This document shows, one piece after another, positions 1-5,954 of a stretch of 5,954 nucleotides of DNA. The notes beneath the pieces were generated by a model. The model was not told the origin of the DNA. It made no database searches and saw nothing but the letters and a program-made list of their open reading frames with translations. Position 1 is the stretch's first letter; the number at the start of each line of letters is the position of its first letter. Source of the stretch: an uncultured Bacteroidales bacterium (lineage in GTDB: Bacteria > Bacteroidota > Bacteroidia > Bacteroidales > UBA932); assembly GCA_946408295.1 (NCBI GenBank), contig CAMJRT010000084.1, positions 1-5,954 on the forward strand, in the 5' to 3' direction. The position numbers and the translations under genes are program-made.

Positions 1-1344
1 TCCTCCGGCGATACGATTACGCGCAACTACAAATTGACGGCGGATGCGGATGTCGCCTATCGTTCCAACAGCAGCATCGGTCCCAACCTCACCCTCACCC
101 ACTCGATTCGCAACCTGATCGGGCGCGGGGAAACCTTTGCGGTAAAGGGATACGGGGCGTACTATTGGGCGTTGCGCGACCGCTATCCGGGAGATCCGAC
201 CAAAACCGACACTTACAAGGTCGGTGTGGATGCCTCGCTCACTTTCCCATATCTTCACTGGGCGGGAGACAACAACCCCGATGGCGACACGCGTTACAGG
301 ATGGGATACAAGTATGAGAATATAGCCGGCGGATGCCGCGTCCACAAAGCGTCCGGCGGATTTTCCTATTTCATCCGTCCGTCTCGTTATATCACGCACG
401 TTTTCACCCCCATTTCGCTGTCTGTGGTCCGGACGGAAATCGAATCGACCGGGGTGAATGGTGCGGATGCCTTTCCGGAACTGGTCAGGATGCTGGCCGG
501 AAACGAATTCGTCCCCTCGGTCGGTTATGGGCTCACCTACAGCGATTATCGCTTCAAGCGGGCCGTCAACACGATGTTCGACATTGATATCAAAGAGTCG
601 GGCAACCTGATCAATGCGACCTATAGCGCCTTCGGCCGTTCTTGGAATGAAAAAGAGAAAAAGATTATCGGTCTTCCCTTCAACCAGTTCGTCAAACTGA
701 CGGTCGAGTTGTGCAACAAATTCAATCTGACGGAGAAGGTCAGCATCGCCACCCGTCTTTTTGCAGGCGCCAACTTGCCGCTGGGAAATTCCAACAGCAC
801 GCCGCTTTCCGAAGCGTTCTATGCCGGCGGCCCCAACAGCCTGCGGGCGGCCGAGCCGTATGCCTACGGTGCGGGCGGTTTTCACAGTTTCAAATACAAC
901 CAGAGTTTCTTCCACGCCGGCGATGTCAAGCTCGAAGCCAACCTGGAATTACGCTTCCCCCTCTTTTGGAAGGTCTTTGGCGCCGTTTTCTTCGATGCCG
1001 GCAATGTCTGGAATTGGTACAATACCGCGGATGTCCTCAGCCCCGAGGATTATGCGGTCATTGTCGAGAAAATGGGCTTGACCGAGGACTTCAATGACGG
1101 CATTATCGGGAACCCGGATTTCGCCAGGCAAATCGCCCTGGGCTCCGGTGCGGGACTCCGCCTTGACCTTGACGGGCTTGTCATCCGCCTGGACCTGGGC
1201 GTAGGCATCCACGCTCCTTACCAGACCTACAAGTATACCAAGGAAGGCACGCCGGACCTCTCGAAGCCCATTACCACCTACTACAACCTCCCTTCCGTTC
1301 TCGACGCCCTCCGTCTCAACTTCGGCATCGGTTACCCGTTCTAA
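1..1344 (+). CDS. BamA/TamA-family (Omp85) outer membrane protein, C-terminal barrel, 5'-partial
   Basis: The reading frame is open from the first base of the window to a TAA at 1342-1344. The visible 447 residues are therefore the C-terminal part of a longer protein, and the TTG at position 34 is not a real start. The Omp85 barrel signatures are visible in order. A loop-6 type motif GGPNSLR lies at in-window residues 276-282. A strand pair FGAVFFDAGNVW follows at about 326-337, then GSGAGLRLDLDGLVIRLDLG at 381-400. The protein ends in GYPF, with the terminal aromatic residue expected for outer-membrane beta-barrels. The visible length is about that of a complete 16-strand barrel, so the missing part would hold the signal sequence and any POTRA-like domains. 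By family knowledge such proteins insert or translocate outer-membrane or surface proteins. The GGPNS form and the lack of a canonical RGF/RGY after the loop arginine suggest the TamL/surface-antigen branch of Bacteroidota rather than essential BamA, but this is inference. It is convergent with the susC-susD-nnrD operon and so transcribed separately. Confidence 0.88.
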   Translation, partial: SSGDTITRNYKLTADADVAYRSNSSIGPNLTLTHSIRNLIGRGETFAVKGYGAYYWALRDRYPGDPTKTDTYKVGVDASLTFPYLHWAGDNNPDGDTRYRMGYKYENIAGGCRVHKASGGFSYFIRPSRYITHVFTPISLSVVRTEIESTGVNGADAFPELVRMLAGNEFVPSVGYGLTYSDYRFKRAVNTMFDIDIKESGNLINATYSAFGRSWNEKEKKIIGLPFNQFVKLTVELCNKFNLTEKVSIATRLFAGANLPLGNSNSTPLSEAFYAGGPNSLRAAEPYAYGAGGFHSFKYNQSFFHAGDVKLEANLELRFPLFWKVFGAVFFDAGNVWNWYNTADVLSPEDYAVIVEKMGLTEDFNDGIIGNPDFARQIALGSGAGLRLDLDGLVIRLDLGVGIHAPYQTYKYTKEGTPDLSKPITTYYNLPSVLDALRLNFGIGYPF

Positions 1345-1399
1345 CCTGCCCGGATGGTCGGTCTAGTTCTTACGCCTCGTCCAATTGCTTTTCTATCAA

Positions 1400-1418
1400 A
1401 TTATGAAAAACTCATAAT
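1400..1418. terminator. weak AT-rich hairpin between convergent genes, possible terminator
   Basis: A perfect 7-bp inverted repeat, ATTATGA / TCATAAT, flanks a 5-base loop. It lies 7 bases beyond the nnrD stop codon on the - strand and 55 bases beyond the Omp85 stop on the + strand. Only one of the seven pairs is G-C. The trailing sequence on the - strand is a poor T tract (TTTGATAG), and on the + strand there is none. It could contribute to 3'-end formation of either transcript, but it is a weak intrinsic terminator. No GC-rich hairpin with a T run was seen elsewhere in the 81-base gap (1345-1425). Confidence 0.3.
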
Positions 1419-1430
1419 GAAAATCTCATA
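1403..1430. repeat. 14-bp AT-rich tandem repeat, two copies
   Basis: Two adjacent 14-base units, ATGAAAAACTCATA (1403-1416) and ATGAAAATCTCATA (1417-1430), differ at one base only. They lie in the convergent gap between the Omp85 gene and nnrD. The second unit runs into the nnrD 3' end and contains its TGA stop (1426-1428 on the - strand). Each unit begins with ATG, but on the + strand the first reads only Met-Lys-Asn-Ser before TAA, so no gene is implied. The function is unknown. It may simply be slipped-strand duplication of an AT-rich 3' region. Confidence 0.7.
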
Positions 1431-2319
1431 ATATCAGTTTGAATCCCACCCACAGATGGGCGAGTAGGTCGCCGGCATCCCAGGCTTCCGCCGTACGCTC
1501 CGCGGTTAGGTAATCAGCGGCGGCCCCGTGAATCCAAACGCCCAGCCGGGCGGCCGTCAGCGCGTCGTAGCCCCGGGCAAGCAGCCCGCCGATGAGTCCG
1601 GTCAGCACATCGCCGCTGCCGCCTTTGGCCAGCCCCGCATTGCCCGTAGTATTTTCATAGCAACAACCGGCAGAAGTATAAATGTGGGTATGCGGCCCTT
1701 TCCTGACCAAAACGCACGAAGTCTTTTTGCAAAAATCGATGATGTCTTCCTCTGAAATCAAAGCCGGGTCCATAGCCAGCAGCCGTCCCAGTTCACCCAC
1801 GTGCGGGGTCAGAACGGTGTCGCGCGGGAGAAGGGATTGCACTTCAGGATGACTAGCCAAAAAATTAAGTGCATCTGCATCCAGCAGCAGTTTTTTCTGC
1901 TTGTCGGGATGAATATCATTCCAGTCTCTGACCATCCAGAGCAAATCCGACAGAGCAGATTGGGTCTCCGCTTCCTGTCCCAGTCCGGGGCCGACCGCAA
2001 TGGCATCGTACTCGTCGAGGGCCGGTACCTCGCATAAATATTCCCCAGGGTCTTCTGAAAGTTTGGCCGCAGGATAAGCACCCACAGCCGCCTGTAGCGC
2101 CCTTTCGGTGGAATGCAGCGTGACCAGTCCGCATCCGGAATGCAAGGCCGCGCCCATCGCCAGCAAAGCGGCGCCCGGCATCCGCTGGCATCCTGCCACA
2201 ACCAACAGACGGCCGAAATCTCCCTTGTGTCCGTCCTCCGCCCGCGGCAGCAGCCGCCCGGCGAAAGGACCTGCCTCACCCTTGAGCCCCGCCTTCTTCA
2301 CGCAAGTATCCCTACTCAT
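1426..2319 (-). CDS. nnrD: ADP-dependent NAD(P)H-hydrate dehydratase, stand-alone
   Basis: This 297-residue ribokinase-like enzyme is predicted to dehydrate the damaged cofactor forms NADHX and NADPHX (S epimer) back to NADH and NADPH at the cost of ADP, in the cytoplasm. The family signatures are all present. HKGDFGRLLVVAG lies at 31-43 and GAALLAMGAALHSGCGLVT at 49-67. VGPGLG lies at 109-114, LLLDADALN at 144-152 and LTPHVGE at 170-176. GNAGLAKGGSGDVLTG at 226-241 carries the catalytic-type Asp237, and IHGAAADYL follows at 263-271. The partner epimerase domain (NnrE/YjeF_N), often fused N-terminally, is absent, because the region upstream is susD. I chose the ATG at 2319, which overlaps the susD stop by 8 bases. 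The in-frame extension to 2439 adds 40 residues unlike the family that fall wholly within susD. A GTG at 2301 is the main alternative start. One small oddity is AGC (residues 42-44) where relatives usually have AGS. Confidence 0.93.
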   Translation of the reverse strand: MSRDTCVKKAGLKGEAGPFAGRLLPRAEDGHKGDFGRLLVVAGCQRMPGAALLAMGAALHSGCGLVTLHSTERALQAAVGAYPAAKLSEDPGEYLCEVPALDEYDAIAVGPGLGQEAETQSALSDLLWMVRDWNDIHPDKQKKLLLDADALNFLASHPEVQSLLPRDTVLTPHVGELGRLLAMDPALISEEDIIDFCKKTSCVLVRKGPHTHIYTSAGCCYENTTGNAGLAKGGSGDVLTGLIGGLLARGYDALTAARLGVWIHGAAADYLTAERTAEAWDAGDLLAHLWVGFKLIL

Positions 2320-2326
2320 ACCCCTT
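2299..2326 (-). promoter_or_regulatory. susD-nnrD overlap and nnrD translation-initiation region
   Basis: On the - strand the susD stop TAG (2314-2312) lies just inside nnrD, whose ATG is at 2319-2317, giving an 8-base overlap in a different frame. A purine run AAGGGG (2326-2321) sits only one base before the ATG, too close for normal Shine-Dalgarno pairing. Reinitiation by ribosomes finishing susD is therefore the simpler explanation. A second run, AGGG (2313-2310), is 8 bases before an in-frame GTG (2301-2299), which is a better spacing. The true start could thus be that GTG, six residues downstream. Either start leaves the enzyme domain intact. Confidence 0.55.
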
Positions 2327-3934
2327 ATTTTGCTTAAGATTGTGGTTGACGGCGATGGCATCGGCAGGGATGGGAAAGACCGTGGTGTAGCCGTTTTCTT
2401 CACCCGGCAATTGCGGACGAGAAGTCCGGGCGTCGCCAAACACCCCGAATCGGACCATATCCTGGCGGCGGTGACCCTCCCAGCACAGTTCCAGCATCCG
2501 CTCCCGAAGGATATCGTCCAAAGCGACCGTCGTCAAAGCGGGCGCGTTCACCCGCTCACGCACCCTATTGACCAGCGCCAACGCATCTTGACCGGAACGA
2601 AGCATCGCCTCTGCCTTCATCAGCACCACATCCGCATAACGGAACACGACCAAGTCATTGTGTACGCATTTGCCGTCGGTCGTGCAGTTGGGGTCGTATT
2701 CATATTTTTTCATCCGGGCGCCCGCCACTTTCTCATCCACATTGCCGGTCAAATTCAAAGCTACGGAGCGAGGTTTGTACACCAGCGGGGTCGTTGGGTT
2801 CAGATAGACCGGCTTGCCGTTCTTATCCACCGCAGCACCGCCCCAGAAGTTCATTCTGAAACGCGGGTCCTCGTCATCCTGACCGAAATGATTGGCATCC
2901 AGCAACTCCAGCGTCGCGCAAGGGCCATTCTCCCCACTCATTCCCAGGGCGGCGGCGTGGTCGTAATGCAAGGAGCGGAAAATATACAAGAACTGCGACG
3001 CATAGCGGTCCGGGTCCATCGGGATGGTCAGGATATTCTCGTGGGAACGCTCGTTGGTCGTAGAAAAATTCTCCGCGTACGAGACGGACAAATGATAGTC
3101 TCCTTCGGGGAACCTACTGAAAGAATCGCAATAATCGATACATTTTTGGTAGTATTCGGGATGAAGCGCGCGGACGCCGTCCGTCCAGTCGTCATCCATA
3201 TACACATCCGCGTTCAGATACAATTTGGCCAGCAGGAAATAGACCACCGGACGCGTGATACGCCCATAGCAGGTTCCCAGATAGTTGCTCCGCTCCAGCG
3301 GCAACAGCGGACGGACCTCCTCCAACTCGTTCACCACAAAATCGAAGACCTCGCTCCGTTCCTCCTGCTCCACTTGCGACAACGCGACATTGGGCGCCGT
3401 GACCAGCGGCACGCGGGCGTACAAATCCAGCAGATAGTAATACATAAAAGCCCGGATGGCCCGCAATTCCGCGTTGAAGTCGAGTTTCTCCTCTTCCGTC
3501 ATATAGGGAGCATAACGCTCCACCCGGTCCAGCGCCGTATTGGCCTTGACAATCATCTGAAAAAGATAGTTCCAAGCGTTCTTGATGGGGGCTTCCCCAT
3601 TTTCCCAAGAATGGTTGTACAGACGCATCCACAGGCCGCCGTCGTTCCAGTCCGCCCCGCGCAGCGGGAGGATCGCCTCATCGCGCGTGATGGTCTGCAA
3701 ATCATAAATGCCCCGGTCGGTGCCCATAATGCCTTCGCCGTTTTCATTCGAACCGAAATGGGCGTAGAGATCTCCAAGCGTTGCCAGATAAAAACTCTTG
3801 GCATCCTTAATCAACTCGGATTCGTCCAACTGGTCCTTGGGCTTCTCATCCAGAAAATGGCAGGAAACGAGCGTCAGGGTCAGCAGAAGCAGACTTGTCG
3901 CCCGTTGGAAAGGAATATGCCGGATACTGTTCAT
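2312..3934 (-). CDS. SusD/RagB-family nutrient-binding outer membrane lipoprotein
   Basis: This complete 540-residue protein has the usual length for the family. The N-terminus is a lipoprotein signal: basic residues, a leucine-rich stretch at 14-22, and a lipobox LVSC with Cys25 as the lipidated residue. It is followed by HFLDEKP, the characteristic SusD start of the mature protein. Further family signatures are DEAILP...DWNDGG (85-100), the helix LRAIRAFMYYYLLDLYARVPLV at about 158-178, and a TPR-like helix with VVYFLLAKLYLNADVY (230-245). Near the C-terminus are FRYADVVLMKAEAML (431-445), LVNRVRER (454-461), ILRERMLELCWEGHRRQDMVRFG (475-497) and the terminal FPIPADAIAVNHNL...QNKGYE (520-540). 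By family knowledge it sits on the cell surface as a lid over its SusC partner and captures an oligosaccharide or peptide ligand. Which ligand cannot be told from sequence alone. It starts in a one-base overlap with susC and ends in an 8-base overlap with nnrD. Confidence 0.96.
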   Translation of the reverse strand: MNSIRHIPFQRATSLLLLTLTLVSCHFLDEKPKDQLDESELIKDAKSFYLATLGDLYAHFGSNENGEGIMGTDRGIYDLQTITRDEAILPLRGADWNDGGLWMRLYNHSWENGEAPIKNAWNYLFQMIVKANTALDRVERYAPYMTEEEKLDFNAELRAIRAFMYYYLLDLYARVPLVTAPNVALSQVEQEERSEVFDFVVNELEEVRPLLPLERSNYLGTCYGRITRPVVYFLLAKLYLNADVYMDDDWTDGVRALHPEYYQKCIDYCDSFSRFPEGDYHLSVSYAENFSTTNERSHENILTIPMDPDRYASQFLYIFRSLHYDHAAALGMSGENGPCATLELLDANHFGQDDEDPRFRMNFWGGAAVDKNGKPVYLNPTTPLVYKPRSVALNLTGNVDEKVAGARMKKYEYDPNCTTDGKCVHNDLVVFRYADVVLMKAEAMLRSGQDALALVNRVRERVNAPALTTVALDDILRERMLELCWEGHRRQDMVRFGVFGDARTSRPQLPGEENGYTTVFPIPADAIAVNHNLKQNKGYE

Positions 3935-3936
3935 TA
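3932..3936 (-). promoter_or_regulatory. susC-susD stop/start overlap (TAATG)
   Basis: The susC stop TAA (3936-3934) and the susD ATG (3934-3932) share one base. No Shine-Dalgarno-like purine run precedes the ATG; the upstream sequence is the AT-rich 3' end of susC. This arrangement suggests translational coupling that would keep the two partner proteins at matched levels. Confidence 0.75.
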
Positions 3937-5954
3937 GAATTGAATGCTTAAGTTAAGGGAATAGGAACGATAGACCGGGAACGAGATTTTGTCGTCCAAG
4001 CCGAAAGTGGAATCGACGACCGAAGAGTTGAGCATCGGCGTCAGGCCGGAATAAGCCGTGAAGGTCGCGACATTGTTGACGGACGCGCTGACACGCAGGT
4101 TGCGGATGAAACGCGCCTTGCCCAACGGAATGTTCCAGCCCAGCGTCACATAGTCGATATTGACATAATCACCGTTTTCCAACCAATAGTCTGTCACCAA
4201 CTGGTCGTTGATTTTCTCCTTGACCGCCTGGCGCAGGACATTGTAATAAGGGAGAGAACCCACATTCATATAGGTCAGCGAGGTACCGTTGAAAATTTTG
4301 TGTCCGAAAGCGCCGTTCACCTGAATGGAAACATCGAAGGCCTTGTAGCGGAAACTGAAGTTGGAGCCGAGCATCACCTTCGGAGACACCTGCCCCGCCA
4401 CATAGCGGTCTTCACCGTCATCCAGTACGCCATCCCCATTGATATCTTCGATGACATAGTGACGTTCTCCCTTCTCATCCGTGCTCAAACCGACGCAATG
4501 CGGCAGATAATATACGCCCAGCGGCTGGCCGACCATCTGGTACACCACATCGTTGTGCCCGCCGTGGAAGCCCGCTCCTGTCAAGGAATTGATACCGGCG
4601 ATGTCGGGGGCGGAGAGGTATTCGCCCTGGTAGTAGCCGCTCAGCGAAATGAGTTTGTTCTTCTGCCAGGCCAGGTTCATATTGATATTCAACTCGACAT
4701 CCTTGGTTTGAATCGGAGCGCCGCCCAGTCCGATTTCCACACCCGTGTTGGACATTTGGCCCAGGTTGGCCATCAGGCGGTTGTAGGCAAAAGGCGGCAC
4801 GCCGACCTCGTACTCATAGAGCATATCCCGGGTCAAAGAATAATAGTAACTAACATTGAAAATCAAGCGGTTCTTGAAGAAAGCCGAGGACACGTCCACG
4901 TTGGCGGAAGAACGCACCTCCCAGCGGAGGTCGGGGTTGGCATTGCGCACGACACCCATCGAAACGGCCGCCGCCCCCTCGTAGGGTACGAGTTCCGTCG
5001 GCATCAACAGTTGCCGGGAATAATAGGCGCTCAAACCGCCCTGGTTTCCGGAAAGCCCGTAGCCCACATTCAGACGCAGGTCGGACAGCCAGGACACATT
5101 TTTCAGGAAAGATTCCTTGGAGGCTACCCAGGTCGCGGAAACGGAAGGGAAGAAGCCCCAGCGATGGTTGGCTCCGAAAAGCGAGGACGCGTCCGCACGG
5201 ATATTGGCGTTCAAGATATAGCGGGAAGCGACTTTGTACGAAGCGCCCAGTGCAAAGGAAAGCATACTCACATCCTCATAATAGGAACCGGTTCCGTCCC
5301 AGGGGCGGGAAGCGCCTGCCTGCAGGGAGTGGTAGCCGAGCGCATTGGTCGTAAAACCCGTCGTCGTGCTGTAGGAGCCGTCACGCATCATTTTCTGAAT
5401 CTCGGCCAACGCATTGAGTTCCAGGCGATGAATCCCGAAATCCTGCTTATAGTCCAAACTGAGATTGGCCAGCAAGTCCTGCACCCGTTGCCGGCCCCGA
5501 TAAGCCTCGCCGCCACTGGTCACATAGGTGGGCAGGAAATGGGCATTATCGGTCGTCGAATAGGAATAAGCCCCGAACACAACCAACTGCAACGGTTTCA
5601 GAATGTCGACAGTAGCCTTGAGATGCGTGTTGAGCGTGGCGTTGTCGTTGTCATATTTTTTATCGAGCAGGGCGCTGGGATTGGCAATCTGGCTGGCAGA
5701 CGGCAATCCCGGATATTCCCCGTTCACCTTGCCGGCCGGGAAGGTCGGGTTGAAGGTCGCCGAAGAATAAAAAAGTTGCTGCAAGTCCTCCAATTGGGCA
5801 ATGTGCTGCAAGGCGCCGAAGATGCCGAAGTCGAATTGGACAATGCCGCCGAAGGCCTTCTGACTGAGGTCCACTTTCGCCGTGTAGTTCTGGTGGTTGT
5901 TGGTCTTGATGACGGCATTGCGGTCCAGAATGGCGATGGACGCGCGGTAGTTGC
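3934..5954 (-). CDS. SusC/RagA-family TonB-linked outer membrane transporter, 5'-partial
   Basis: The frame is open to the right edge; the in-window part is 672 residues plus a partial codon. The GTG at 5874 is internal, because the upstream codons (5952-5875) encode NYRASIAILDRNAVIK and following residues, a typical SusC barrel segment. The signal peptide, carboxypeptidase-D-like domain, TonB box and plug, about 300-400 residues in relatives, lie outside the window. Visible family signatures, numbered from the right edge, are RADASSLFGANHRWGFFPSV at about 252-271, LRLNVGYGLSGNQG (292-305) and YYYSLTRDMLY (369-379). They continue with NLGQMSNTGVE (396-406), DINGDGVLDDGED (503-515), SPKVMLGSNFSFRYKAFDVS (523-542), WLENGDYVNIDYVTLGW (590-606) and the terminal LSIQF with an aromatic last residue. 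By family knowledge it forms a 22-strand barrel that imports a ligand delivered by SusD, energised by TonB-ExbBD. It is the first visible gene of the operon. The substrate is unknown. Confidence 0.95.
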   Translation of the reverse strand, partial: NYRASIAILDRNAVIKTNNHQNYTAKVDLSQKAFGGIVQFDFGIFGALQHIAQLEDLQQLFYSSATFNPTFPAGKVNGEYPGLPSASQIANPSALLDKKYDNDNATLNTHLKATVDILKPLQLVVFGAYSYSTTDNAHFLPTYVTSGGEAYRGRQRVQDLLANLSLDYKQDFGIHRLELNALAEIQKMMRDGSYSTTTGFTTNALGYHSLQAGASRPWDGTGSYYEDVSMLSFALGASYKVASRYILNANIRADASSLFGANHRWGFFPSVSATWVASKESFLKNVSWLSDLRLNVGYGLSGNQGGLSAYYSRQLLMPTELVPYEGAAAVSMGVVRNANPDLRWEVRSSANVDVSSAFFKNRLIFNVSYYYSLTRDMLYEYEVGVPPFAYNRLMANLGQMSNTGVEIGLGGAPIQTKDVELNINMNLAWQKNKLISLSGYYQGEYLSAPDIAGINSLTGAGFHGGHNDVVYQMVGQPLGVYYLPHCVGLSTDEKGERHYVIEDINGDGVLDDGEDRYVAGQVSPKVMLGSNFSFRYKAFDVSIQVNGAFGHKIFNGTSLTYMNVGSLPYYNVLRQAVKEKINDQLVTDYWLENGDYVNIDYVTLGWNIPLGKARFIRNLRVSASVNNVATFTAYSGLTPMLNSSVVDSTFGLDDKISFPVYRSYSLNLSIQF

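Noticed and set aside
34..36. TTG as the start of the Omp85-family gene
   Set aside because: The frame is open upstream to base 1 and the visible sequence begins within a barrel, with no signal peptide. The gene continues off the left edge.
1403..1417. Possible tiny reading frame or leader peptide starting at the ATG in the tandem repeat (+ strand)
   Set aside because: It encodes only four residues before TAA, has no downstream gene on the + strand within the window, and lies between convergent genes.
1809..2279. Other-frame open reading frames over nnrD on the - strand, and those at 1528-2037 on the + strand
   Set aside because: They overlap a well-supported enzyme gene, have no family resemblance, and are cysteine-, arginine- or tryptophan-rich in the manner of out-of-frame translations.
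2320..2439. 40-residue N-terminal extension of nnrD using a start at 2439
   Set aside because: The extension lies wholly within the conserved C-terminal coding region of susD on the same strand, is Pro/Ser/Thr-rich, and resembles no part of NnrD or the epimerase domain.
2108..3937. 609-codon open frame on the + strand opposite the whole of susD
   Set aside because: It is antisense to a gene with clear SusD signatures from end to end. Its translation is rich in Arg, His, Gln and Ile with no recognisable domain, as expected when codon bias in the sense gene suppresses stops in one antisense frame.
5724..5918. Short minus-strand frame over the right-hand part of susC
   Set aside because: It is Ser/Thr/Arg/Pro-rich out-of-frame translation, whereas the susC frame is open here and carries recognisable SusC barrel sequence through to the window edge.

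Overview
The window looks like a chromosomal piece from a Bacteroidota bacterium, most likely of the order Bacteroidales. The main reason is a SusC/SusD outer-membrane nutrient-uptake pair, which is essentially specific to this phylum. Supporting signs are an Omp85-family barrel of the type common in the phylum and gene starts without good Shine-Dalgarno sequences. Base composition appears to be slightly above 50% GC by eye, so a Bacteroidales lineage richer in GC than typical Bacteroides is plausible. Genus cannot be determined from the sequence.

Layout: (1) Positions 1-1344, + strand: the C-terminal beta-barrel of a BamA/TamA-family (Omp85) outer membrane protein, whose start lies off the left edge. 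(2) Positions 1345-1425: a short convergent gap that holds an AT-rich 14-bp tandem repeat with a weak hairpin and no other gene. (3) Positions 1426-5954, all on the - strand and read from right to left: a SusC-type TonB-dependent transporter (N-terminal part off the right edge), a SusD-type surface lipoprotein, and a stand-alone ADP-dependent NAD(P)H-hydrate dehydratase (nnrD).

The three minus-strand genes overlap one another: susC and susD share one base (TAATG) and susD and nnrD share eight. They are therefore almost certainly co-transcribed and probably translationally coupled, with the promoter to the right of the window. SusC and SusD work together: SusD caps the extracellular face of the SusC barrel and captures an oligosaccharide or peptide ligand, and SusC imports it using TonB energy. 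NnrD is a cytoplasmic metabolite-repair enzyme with no obvious mechanistic link to the transporter, so its place at the end of this operon is the most unusual point of gene order here. No glycoside hydrolase, SusE/F-like protein, sulfatase, peptidase or regulator is visible, so the substrate cannot be inferred.

I found no RNA gene, insertion sequence, CRISPR array or phage signature, and no convincing evidence of a previously undescribed system. The findings are modest points of gene arrangement and motif variation.
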